The notes under the pieces were generated by a model. The model worked only from the letters and a program-made list of their open reading frames with translations. It was not told the DNA's origin and did not search any database. The position numbers and the translations under genes are program-made. Shown here in pieces: positions 11,990 to 22,544 of a DNA stretch of 64,000 nt. The DNA is from Tilletia caries (taxonomy: Eukaryota > Basidiomycota > Exobasidiomycetes > Tilletiales > Tilletiaceae). The first letter of the stretch is position 1. The number at the start of each line of letters is the position of its first letter. Location of the stretch: assembly GCA_032718865.1 (NCBI GenBank), contig JALUTQ010000027.1, forward strand, positions 992,001-1,056,000, written 5' to 3'.

Positions 11990-12356
11990 GGGGTATTCGC
12001 CAGTTCTAGGCAGTAGATGAGGTACTGCAACGATTTCGTTAACGTTGCAGTACGATATGGCGTTTCGGCGGTTCAGACCAAATCCCGTTTCATTTCCCCA
12101 ATTGAGCCACGATATCGAAATAGTTGGGACAAAACCCTGGTCGCGACCAGGTTTTTGTCCCACTTTATCCACTTCATCGTCGACTTCATCGTACTTTTGC
12201 CTCATCTTCCAGCCAACTACTCCCCGGGTTACCTCATTTCCCTTCATATTAACTACATCTTCAGCCCCTTCTACACCGGGGGTGTTCATTCGGGCCTGCT
12301 GCCTCGGCGAAATCGTTGCAGTACCTCATCTACTGCCTAGAACTGGCGAATACCCC
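11990..12356. mobile_element. Miniature inverted-repeat element (MITE), GGGGTATTC termini
   Basis: 367 bp element with terminal inverted repeats of about 49 bp that match perfectly by eye, starting GGGGTATTCGCCAGTTCTAG on the left and ending with its reverse complement at 12356. Flanking dinucleotides are CA on the left and TA on the right, so a TA target duplication is possible but degraded. Within the left arm, GTACTGCAACG and its complement form an extra hairpin (12022-12054). It has no coding capacity. It shares its first nine bases with the element at 45157-45467. Confidence 0.85.
12125..12162. repeat. Near-perfect hairpin inside the MITE
   Basis: Two 16-base arms (TGGGACAAAACCCTGG and its complement with one mismatch) surround a TCGCGA core. 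The hairpin lies in the middle of the 367 bp element and could extrude as a cruciform. Confidence 0.8.
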
Positions 12357-15126
12357 TATCGTGAATTCGTGAGGTAATAAGGCCGGCGAGACGTGCGAGA
12401 CGCAACCTCAATAATTTACACCCATTTTGTTGATTCTTCTGAAGACGGAAACATCGTTGAAACGTGGAGGAAATTGCCTTTGACCTGCCGCCAGCCTGCG
12501 GCTGACGCTGATCGGAGTTGCGCTGATCGCTGATCGCTGATGCCAGCCGTATGTATGTATGTATGAGCGTATGAGCACACGCTTCGGGTCCGCTGGCGGA
12601 GTTGTCTTGCGATGCCATGCGAAGCCATGCTATATGCTATGCAAGTGTGAAGTGTGAGATGCGCGATGCGGTGTTACTGTACGCTGTGATATGTGATTGC
12701 TCAATATTCAATTTGTTATAATGCAGTGGTACGTATGTAGTAGTAGAGTCTTGGTCGGCCCGAGTTGGCGAGAAACGAGATCTCACCGATCACAATTAAA
12801 TTGAATGCTGTGCGCTAAGTATTAAGGTCCTTATGGAACACGGATGAGGCGGATGACGGTCCGCCGTCGTGCGTGGTGCGTTCAGACTACTACTTCAGAG
12901 TGAACAAAAATGCACATACAGCCTAAAAGTACCAGCTTAATTAGGGAGTCCTGACTGTACGAGTGTGTGTGTGCTACCGATGCCTGATTATGGACGTCAA
13001 TAATTATTGCCATTTTCGCAGGTAGGAATAATAAGAAGAGAACAGGGGTGGAGAACAATAAGAACAGACTTCCGGCTACACACACACAAAACTACCACCC
13101 ACACATGTTTGATGAGAACTGGGTTGGCAAACAGGGAAAAGAACGCGCCCATACATGCATGCATGCTGGCATATTAGCAGAGGCTACAGTCAAAACTGGT
13201 TATGTATGTATACGGATGTTTGACTGTATGTCATATAAAATCACAATCAGTATATAATATGTAGTGTGGGAAATTATGGACCACACCAGCAAAAGCAATG
13301 ACAAATATTCAGCTTCGGCTACCTATAAATGCAGTTAATCATCGTGCATTCCTCGAGACTTCCGCATAGAAAGATAGCGAATCCAACATGATGCGCATGA
13401 GTATAGGCCAGGTACGGCCTGGCCGGTCAGCTGCAGACTAAGACCCTAGTATTGAGACGGAGACCCTTATGCTTAGACGCTCACAGGCGTTAAGGGGATG
13501 GATGGGTGGGACTTTTCTGCTACTTCACTGACCAGCAAAAACACCAGAAACCCTCAGAAAAAAGGGAGGGCAGGGTGGGCACAAACGAAAAGGCGAAGGC
13601 AGCGCTGAAAGAAGCGTCTGCCAGTGTGCTGCCTTGAGCACCACTTGAGGAAGACGATGGTGGTGAGCAGGCGGGTCTTCTCGTTCCGACACGCTTACTG
13701 CGTCTTCACGCCTGCAGAAAGCTCACGTGACTCGAAGACACTGACAGACGCAGCTTTCAGACTCGAAGTCTCGAGGCCTGCTCACGCTAATCCGCGAGAT
13801 GTGTAAAATGTTGTGACAGACACCGCACCAATAGTCCATATAAGGAAGGTCGCTAGAAGATCGGTCTACCTAATACTGCTTTAGGCTCCTCAAACATTTG
13901 CATATACTATGTACATATGTACATGCATATATGTAGAAAAATATTTATGTCACGTGTGCTATATAGTATTTAACCTTGACCTTGTGGTATAAAAACGATA
14001 CATGCGACGCGACCATTCTTGCTCTAGGCGGTCACGAAGACAGCGAGTAGCGTTCCGGACGCAGCATCAAGATTATTATTGTTCTTCACGGGGCACAGCT
14101 TTACGTTTGGGTGGCTTTGTCCTTCTACCTCCCACAGAGATAGATGAAGCAGGGGGTGCTGAAACGGAGGTCTGAATGTATCTTCACTACTAGAAGGATC
14201 AACGTGCATGTTCTTTCATCCTCGCTCAGCTCCGCCTCAAAATCTGACACCTGGCGCCTGACGCCTGACACCCGATGCCTGTCGTTGGAGGCTCACTATG
14301 GCTCCGGGCTGAGCGCTTCAGCGGCAGTACATCAGAGTAATGATACCTGCTATTATGTAATTTGTGTATATCCTCATCGTCGCCTCGAGCATCAGTAGTA
14401 TCGGTAGAGACTCGCCTCATTATATGCCTCATTATGTGGACGCCTCAATAATAGCGATTAGTTTCCGGGACAGCTGCAAGAGCAAGTAGTTACATATCCT
14501 TGTATGTCGCCCGTCGCGGGAAGTGTCGGGCTCGGACGCAGGCGGCGTCAGGCGTCTGGCGTCTGGTTTTAGAGCTTCACAAGTTCTTCAAACACCAGCG
14601 TGGATTAGAAATTCGGATACATAATCTGTTGGACTGAAATGGCACGTGGAGAAGAGGTGAGAACATGAGAGCGAGGAGAGGCTCTGCTTCTTCTTTGCTT
14701 AACGCTGAATGCTTGTCTATCGACGCTGGGCGACCTACGGCCTTCAGACACATATCATATGTAAGTATATGTAGCTGTGAAGGTCGCAACTGTCGCGCCT
14801 CGTCCGAACCGGCGCTGATGCTGAGTGATCTTGACCTCGCGTGTCATATGTCATGGCTAACGCATTATTAGGCATTAATAATAGCGTGCATCAGGCATCA
14901 GTCATCGGTAGGGACTATGTACCACCGTCAGTGTGTACTCTGCCTTATGGTAAGACCTACCATCCTTTATTCCGCAATCTGCAACGATCAAGCGATCTTC
15001 GCATCGCCCAGAAACACGATTCATTACGCTTCACTTCGGCACCTTCTTTCTTTCCTCTGGGGTAGCCATGCATGCCTGTCTTTCTTCCATGTTCTCCAAG
15101 TGGTCTCGACTATGTAATACTATACT

Positions 15127-15198
15127 TCGTAGTTCGTCTTACCCGGGCTATGACTTTCTGTGCCTCGTAGTTCGTCTATCCCGTGCTATGAATTTCTG
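15127..15198. repeat. Imperfect tandem duplication, 33 bp unit
   Basis: Two adjacent copies of a unit beginning CGTAGTTCGTCT and ending TTTCTG (about 15127-15160 and 15166-15198), with a few substitutions between them. It lies in noncoding DNA and no function is apparent. Confidence 0.6.
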
Positions 15199-16064
15199 CC
15201 CTTGGTGGAAAGCGACACTTCCGGCTTTATCTTCTGTAAATTTTGTTAGCTTCCACCACAATACAGCCACTACTTGTACGTACGAGGGCCACCTCCATAT
15301 AGACGTGACCATGAAGCGTGAGGTAGGAATTCTTTTGCGGATCGTTATGCCCTCAGCATCTCTACACCTGCCTCCCACGGGAGGGCGACTGGACAATTTT
15401 TCGGACGTCATGCTGTGACTTATGTCTTCATAACCAGGGCTGTGCAGCAGTCTCCGCCGTTATTCCGTCTACTATGCAGGCACGAAGCAGGACGCTATCA
15501 TTTCTTGCTCCTTCTATTATTCTCTGTTTGAGATTTAATGTCTCTGCTGCGGCGTACGAGTAGCGCTTAAGAGATCATCGATCATCATGTGTGCAATGAA
15601 ACAGCAATGTAAGGTAATCAGATGAAAAGTACGATGAACGTGCATGTTGTTTGTTCCGTTCATGTCTCACTTCGGCAATGTGAAGAAATATGTCCTATTC
15701 TCGGATGTCCTATTCGGAACAGTTGTTCCAAGTTTCCCACGTCGCACCAGCGTTTCACCAGTGAGTGATTCCTCTTGGTTGCGTTCGCCCTTCCTCCTCC
15801 TTCATAGCCTGATCGCTTGATGGTTATGGCTCATCGCTCATGGTTCATTGGCCGTTAGCTGTCGCTTATCACCGTATTTACTGTCCAGTGCCTCAGGAGT
15901 GAAACTACTGACGCGTTGTTAAAAAAGGAATGCGCATTGAAGATCGAAAGATACGTTCGCCGCCAGAAAGTAGCCTTCCTACCCATTACCCATCCTGAGC
16001 GACGCCCCCCTCTCATCGCGTTCGGATCTGGCATCGTCCAGCTCTCCCATCTCCCCGCTCGGGA

Positions 16065-18132
16065 TCAGGTCCTGGACGAGGCGGACCGCTTCGCATAGAG
16101 TCCGCCCTCCAGCTCGACCAGCTCCTCGTTCTCAACCAGGCTCAACACGACCAGCTCCGTCATCCTGTCGACCTTGAACCGCTTGTTTGCGTTCTCCGGC
16201 ATCGATGTGTTGCCCTGGAGGGCGAGGTGTGCCCGTATCCAAGGTTGGAGCACATCCAGACTGACTCCCGTCGGAGCTGGGTGATGGTTCGTACTTCGAG
16301 ACGAGGAATTGGGGTCCGACGAAGATGCGGTCCTGGATGAAGCCCCGAGAGGTGGGCTGCTGGTAGCGCTGAGCTCATCCAGCGCTTCTTCGATGACCGA
16401 GGTTGTGTTCGGCGCTAGCTGCACGAAAGCCTGTACGAGGTCCCGCGAGACGCAAGTCCCATCCGCAAGCCTAACCTTGTCCTCCCTGGTGCCTCTTCTA
16501 GACTTCGTCGGTGTACGTTGGGCTCCAGTCGATGCTACACGTGCCGCCAAAGACGTCTTTGCGATGCATTCAGGTTGCGGAGTCGATTGCGCGCTCGTAC
16601 CAGAGTCCTCCAAGTCGGAATCGCTTCCACCAAATGAGCCGATGACACGAATTTTCTTGTGAGGTTGTGCATCGATATGGGAAGTGACGTCGACATCGCT
16701 CGCGCTGCTGCTCTCAACGAGACGCTCTTTGCCTTTCCTGCTCGTGGTTTGCCGCCGACTCAGCGGCGAATGCGAAGTGCGACTCTTGGAAGGGTCAACA
16801 GCACTTTCTGTCCGCAGAGCAGGCTCGATGCGCGCCGATGCGCTGTTGCGTGGCTGATTGTTTCGAGAAGGCTGGCGGCGTGAGAATGATGAGCCTTCTG
16901 CAGGGCTCCGATTTTCAACGTAGTCATCAATCTCTTCATCGTCCGAAGTGCTATCGCTTTCGGTGCTGCTGAACTCCGAATAGACGACTGGGCCAACGTG
17001 ACGCTTCAAGCGATTTGAATTTGTTGAAGGAGACGATTGACTCGGTCCGGGTTGAAGCTCGGGCTTGGGCTGGGTCTGGGGCTGGGGCTTTAGTTTGGGC
17101 TGGGGTTTGAGCTGGGGCTTGGCCTGGGGAAGGGAAAGCGGCTGGGGAAGGGCACGGCCTGGAACACGGTACCTGCCCTCGGCAGGGCGCACCGCTTCCC
17201 CTTTCCGGAAAAGAGATAGGCATCGGTTCGATATGGCCTGGTAGAGCTTCTTGGGACTCGGATACGCCTGGAGAAAGCGTGAGTCTTGCGCATCCAGCCT
17301 ATCTCGAATCTCCCACAACGCAGATCCTCTGTCGCAATCGTTCGACAGTAGGTCCTGTCGAACGATCCACTGCAGCGAGTCGGAGTCGGGAAGTCGCCGC
17401 AAGCAAAGCTCTCGTTGTGTGTCTCGATCTTTCCGCTCGCTGAGAGGGCTTGAGTTGTCTTTCGATGTTGACGCGCTGCTCACGACTTGTTGTTGGGGAG
17501 TAGATGTTGGGACTGTGGAAGGTCGCGACTGGGTCTGCGCAACCTCTTCAGTCCCCTTGTGCTCCTTCTGGCTCGTCAGCCTGATACGTCGCTGCGTTCC
17601 CAAGAGTCACGAGAGCATGAGACGAGCGAACAGCAATCAGGCGCTGTGTGATAAGCGGCTGGGACTCTCTGTACGTCTAAGAGGCAGCATGAGCTCACCT
17701 TGAAGAGTGTGTAAAAGAGCCGAGCTCCCTGTGCATCCCTAAAGACGGCCTTGACGACGTGACGTGCTTCCGAAGCTGGCGTCCACGGGCGTCCCTTCTT
17801 TAATAGTGGGCATCCATGGACAGGCGACGTGGTGGATAGCGCGATGGAGTAGGTCAAGATACGGGAGTCGATACAGGGTTCAGTGCGAAGTACCAAAGCA
17901 TGGTAATATGCGTGAGAACAAAGTGGAGAAGCTGACAGTCGCTTGTCACACCGTGGTCATCTTTTCCCCTACGTATGCTGGCCTCTCTCGGACTCTCCCC
18001 CTCCGCGTGAGTGCCAGCTCTTCCCGATCCCCTGGCTGCCTGACCGCCTCCGCTGCGATAAGCAGGTGCCGCGAAGTGGTGTTGGACCATCTGGACAACC
18101 ACCATCATCAGCCATCCTGCAAGTTCCTCCAT
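16065..18132 (-). CDS. Unrecognised protein, diverged paralogue 2 of the 8902-10599 gene
   Basis: The main exon (17591-16065, 508 codons plus stop) has no ATG at its start but has an AG acceptor there. An upstream exon 17931-17699 (… CPLLKKGRPWTPASEARHVV … LFYTLFK) joins it in frame with a GTGAGC donor. A further candidate exon 18132-17973 with an ATG joins through a 41 nt intron with a weak GTAGGG donor; this first exon is uncertain. Residues shared with paralogue 1 include LWEIRDRL, AYPSPKKLYQAISNRCLSLFRKGE, EGRYRVPG and a C-terminal block (VIEEALDEL … LQPWIRAHL … VDRMTELVVLSLVENEELVELEGG). A Lys/Gln/Pro repeat tract (encoded 17040-17150) separates the blocks. No named family recognised. 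Confidence 0.6.
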
Positions 18133-18767
18133 CGCAAGCCGCGATTGACAAGGATGCGCAGCGCTCTACCCTCCTCCAACTGCAAACACTTCCCACACAT
18201 CCACGGGCTCCGCCAGAAAGCATTTGTGTGGGATCCGTAGCCAACCAAGAACTAACCTTGAATCTCTCCTCGCGATAGGTTAGCTGGACTTCGAGGTCGC
18301 CCAACCTGCTCACTACGTCCGGAAAGACGGCAGTGGCCGCCGAAGCAGGGTCCGTGTCCTCATGTTCGTCGAGTGCGTTCCGGAATCGCTCGTCAATATC
18401 GCTACATCCGTCGCTGTCCGCATCTACGTCGCTGCCGCCGACCGCAGTGCTGCCCGCGTCCGTGGAGATGGGCAGGGATTGGATCTGGCACCATGTTAGA
18501 CCCTCTTCGGCGCCGTCCTGCACGCCCAAAGGAAGGTCCTTCAACATCGAGCACTAAACCTACACAGCAGCCGGACCAACTCACCGTCGTTGACAGGCGG
18601 AAGAAGGAACACGCTCCCGGATGTGGCAGTCGCTCTTCTTGCACAATCAACTCGGCGCGGGCCACTTCGTCTTTTTGTCCTCCCAGCGTGAGGTGAAGAC
18701 GTCCTTTTCCGCGACTAGACCAGCCGCCGGATTCTCGAGACAGCGCGACGGGGAAGGTGAGAAGCAT
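18108..18767 (-). CDS. Small hypothetical protein (171 aa model)
   Basis: Exons 18767-18585, 18517-18257 and 18179-18108 keep frame with GTGAGT and GTTAGT donors and CAG acceptors. The product begins MLLTFPVALSRESGG, carries GKGRLHLTLGGQKDEVARAE and an acidic Asp/Ser-rich middle, and ends LVNRGLRWRNLQDG. No domain recognised. Its stop overlaps the possible first ATG of the next minus-strand gene. The two models may therefore be parts of one longer gene whose exon junction I cannot resolve. Confidence 0.45.
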
Positions 18768-19277
18768 GATCGGAGAGGTAGGAGGGGCAGTATGGAGCTT
18801 GGAGGAGCGGGAGAGGGGACAGCGCTACAAGCTGCGTCGACGAGTAACGTTTTTTCCCCTTGAGGCTTGGAATCAAGCTCTACCATGTCTCCCTCATCTC
18901 GGCTCGCACGTCCGCTTCTATTGCGCCCGGTTCAGAGCTCATCTCATCCTTCCCCCACCCAGGTCCATCCATGGCTTTGCTTCATGCTTGTTTGCTTGGT
19001 TGGCACGGTGACCACCTTATTTCACGACTAAAGCAAGGTAACCACATCAAGTCTATTTCAAGCATCAAAGAATGGAACCAAACGTCCGGAGACATCATCA
19101 CGAGCCGCGCCCAGCTGTGGTTCATCATCAAGAACAAGGCGCCGACGTCTGCGTGCGAGCGTTTGACACCGAGCAGCGCTGCGACGCCGAGTGTGCGTAT
19201 TTGTCGCCTTCCTCCGCCTCTAGCTCCAGCTACTCAGCCGCCGAGCTGCTCGGGACGACCGGCATTGAGACCCGTTG
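18768..19277. other. Intergenic spacer
   Basis: 510 bases between two minus-strand genes. It should hold the promoter of the 18108-18767 gene and the 3' region of the 19278-21500 gene. A plus-strand ORF runs through it but lacks coding character and continues antisense into the next gene, so it was not called. Confidence 0.4.
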
Positions 19278-21500
19278 CTAAGCAGCATCGTTCTCGAGTA
19301 GGGCCGATCCAGCAGCAGAAGAAGCGGCACTCCGGCGTGGGCGTATGCGAGATGTATGCAGCTTTCTGTCCCGCATCATCCGACGACCGTGATCAAGCGA
19401 CAACGAGCGCTGGCGTCCCCGGCTCGAAGCGTCATCTTGCTCAGCAGCAGCACCAGCAGCAGCAGACGGAAGGCCTGACAGGTCCATCGAGTCGAACGAC
19501 ACTCGCAGCGCACGATCCCACGATTCCCAACTCGGCAGCTGACGAGTGGTCTGTTCGAAATGCTCGGCCAGGTCGACAGTGGAAGAGTTCAGGGGGGGAG
19601 AGGCCGATGCCTCACTCTCGGTCCCGCGTACGCTGAGCTCCAGGTCGTAACGCTCCATGAAGTTGGCCTGCGCGACGGCGTGCAGCCAGGCGCTGATGTT
19701 TGGATGTGAGTCGTGCTGGACCGGAAGAGGCTGGTAGCCGTGGCACGATGCTGAAGAACAGATAAATGCAACAGATTAGGGATCAGTCGGAAGCACGAAG
19801 GTATTCTGTAGCTGCTGGTGGAACGTACCATCCAAGGGGCTAGGCTGAGCCGCTGCTTGGTGCTCGAATGCACCCTCCGTATGCTGTCTAGGAGTGGATA
19901 GCACAGCGTCGTCGGTTGTCTCGCAGGTCTCGGTGATGGCAGCGGCAGCGACAGCGACAGGAGCGGCAGTAGCAGCAAGAGTAGCAGCGGTCGTAGGCAC
20001 AGTCATGCGTGCAGCTCCAGTACCGACAGCCGTACCACGTTGCAGCGCCTTCAAGCTACGTGTAGATTTGCTCATCGACAGCCGATGAGCGCCGATCAGT
20101 CGCTCCAGCAGGCTCTGCGATGATTTGCTTCGCTCAACAACAGGTTCGGCCGCGATGGCCTCGACCACGGACGATTCCTCACTGGCGGCGTCTTCGAAGT
20201 CGGCGTTGAAACGGGCCATGAACTCAGCGGCTTCTCTCAGAAGGTCCGGGTTGATGTTGTGGCCGGGACTGTGTTGCGGGTCGTCGTGCGTTGGGTCGGC
20301 GTTAGTGTTGATCGCACTCGGACCATCCTCGAGCAGCTGGGGTAAGGTCGAGGACGTCGGCACCTGCATCGACTGCGTGCGCTCCGAGCCCGATGCGCCG
20401 AGTACTTTGCCTTCATCTCGCACCGCCACAGAAGAGATGGAGAGACGGCTGCCCCAGCTCCGAAGGGATCGTGGGATGAAGCGTGAAAGGCGAGCAGGAG
20501 GAGCGTTAGTGCCACTTTTATCTGCCGCTGCAGATGTTGCAGCCGCCCTGAGGCTGCTCGAGCTTGTGGCCGCTGGCTTCTTTTGTGTAACAGACGAGCC
20601 CTTCAGAGGTCCAAGTTGTTGCGAAGTGTCTGCGGATTGATTGCCTCGGAGGGCACCAATAGCCGAGTGTTGAGACTGGCTGTCGCTCGAGTCCGAGTCT
20701 CCCAAGTCGTTCGCAATGAAAGTGACCCGTCTGCTGGCTATGCTGTTGGATGGCGCTATCGGGGTGGAGAGCATGAGAGCCGAACCCGTACTGTGACGTT
20801 CGGCATGATGGAAGTACCGTGTGAAGAGAGCCTCGGCCGACTCGAGATTCTGGATCTTGCGGGGAGCGGACGGAACGTTTGAGTCGTAGCGGATGCTGGT
20901 ATGATCACCGCCCATCCTAGTGGTGGGCGTACTGGGCGGGGAGGAGGTCCAGGTATACCGGTGCGATCGTTTGTTGTCCTCTGCAGCCCTTTCGGTCATC
21001 TTGTGGAGGTTGTTACCGTCAGTGAGACTAGGTCTAGTAGGGAGCAGAATGTTCCCAGCAGAGTCGGACGACAATGCGTCCGTGGACGGCGAAGGTGTCG
21101 GTGAGGGCGAAAGGACATCCTTGTGACGGAAAGGACGTTGCAGGATTCGGCGAAGGATGGTGTGGGAAGCCTTCCGCTGAGGAGTCGATGGTAGGCCTAT
21201 TCCAGAATGCTTTCCAATCGTTTCCTTTCCGTCGTCCTCGGGATGGTCATGGAGGGCCTTGGCCACGCTGACCAGACTGGACGATGCCGAGTTTGGGTTG
21301 AAAGAGGTGGAAGCCGCGGTCTCGCGAAACTGGGATGAGCCGAACGATCGACTACTGGAGGGTGTAATGACTTCGGACGAATTCCCAGCCTTGAACAGTC
21401 GGGTCCCGGAGAGGATGGTCGTCTTGCGTCTTGCGGCCGTGGGACTGGATGTCAGGACTTGGTGCGGACTGTCCGCGAAGAGAGAGGAGATGGGAGGCAT
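19278..21500 (-). CDS. Large Ser/Thr-rich, mostly disordered protein of unknown function
   Basis: Two exons (21500-19829 and 19750-19278) joined in phase 1 at GTACGT/CAG give 714 aa. The N-terminal two thirds are Ser/Pro/Thr-rich with many SP and TP sites. Short ordered-looking stretches are IQNLESAEALFTRYFHHAERH, NPDLLREAAEFMARFNADFE and, after the intron, NISAWLHAVAQANFMERYDLELS. Basic patches such as RRILQRPFRHK and RLSRFIPRSLRSWGSR could bind membranes or nucleic acid. I do not recognise a family; the composition suggests a regulated scaffold or signalling protein, which is inference only. Confidence 0.75.
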
Positions 21501-22544
21501 CGAGGGTCGTCGTTAAGGTCGTCGTTTGGGAGAGTGTACGAGAGAGTGAGACGTCGGAAAAGGGACGTAATGCAAGAGTATGGGATCAGCTAGAAACGAG
21601 AGAGCGATGAGGGTAAGAGATCAAGGGAGCCAGACAGCGAGATGGCCAGACGGGTCCTATATGCTTCATACTCACACATCACTGCTGGCCCTTTCCTCCT
21701 GTTGACTGGCCAGAGTTCCCGTCGGAACGAGGTTCTTGCAGATGTCATCGTATCTCGAGGTTTGCTATGTGTACCGTCTTGCCTGCCAGCGAAGCCGATG
21801 TCGTTGAAGGCAGCAGGGGTTGCGGAAAGGGACAGATGCACGCAGAGAGGGCAGAGAGGACGTCTCCTTCATTCCGTCCGAGGCAGGGTGAAGTACTCTG
21901 GCATGCTGGATCCTTACGGCGAAAATAACAGAAACAGGCACATTATTATTTGGAACTGCAAGTGGCGCGCCTAGTGTATCGCACGGAGGGACCATTACTC
22001 ACCCAAAGATGCGCAACCCGGATTGCACATTGCGTCAGGGACTGCAGACTGCATATTGATTGAAACGCAGGAATATCTTTTCTCCAGGAGCAGTCCCCCA
22101 CTCTGTTGTTGATCGTCTCTCCCATTGGAAGCCCCTTCGTCGCCCTGACGTTGGGAGACAGGCACTGGGATGCACTTGCACTCAGGCATTTGATACAACA
22201 TATGTTGACAAACATATGGGGGAGTCTGAGACTCCAAGCTCCAAGGTATTTTGAGACGCCCCCCGTGATCACAGATTTGAGACATTTTATGCACTTTTAA
22301 TTCATATTCTTCATCCCGTACCCATCCCGTCCCACCTCAGGCACACCAATGGAGCTATCGTGGCCGGCAGACTGAGACGCTGGTCACGATAGCAGTCTCA
22401 GGTGATTGTCTGATTCTGCCGCCGCCTAGCAACAAGTATATGAAGCTGAGGAATTTTTTGGGACGAGGCTTTCCTCATCTGGCGCACTCCCGTCTCCCAG
22501 CTCGAATACGGCAGAGATCAAAGGAATCCGGTTGGTTTGTCACA
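21501..22544. promoter_or_regulatory. Intergenic region between divergent genes
   Basis: About 1 kb separates the start codons of the Ser/Thr-rich gene (minus) and IPI1 (plus), so both promoters should lie here. I see no TATA box near either start and no convincing small gene. Confidence 0.4.

Larger units (their letters stand above)
10600..16064. other. Gene-poor, AT-richer 5.4 kb region
   Basis: No ORF here has convincing length, codon character or splice partners. The stretch is visibly richer in A/T than its neighbours, with runs such as tatgtatgtatg near 12550 and a TATAAAAA box near 13988 with no gene behind it. It contains one clear miniature inverted-repeat element (11990-12356), a 33 bp tandem duplication (15127-15198) and scattered short inverted repeats around 11240-11800. 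It looks like decayed transposon or spacer DNA between two paralogous genes. Confidence 0.55.

Noticed and set aside
18860..19636. 258-codon plus-strand ORF
   Set aside because: It runs antisense over the second exon of the 19278-21500 gene and has no domain or splice support.
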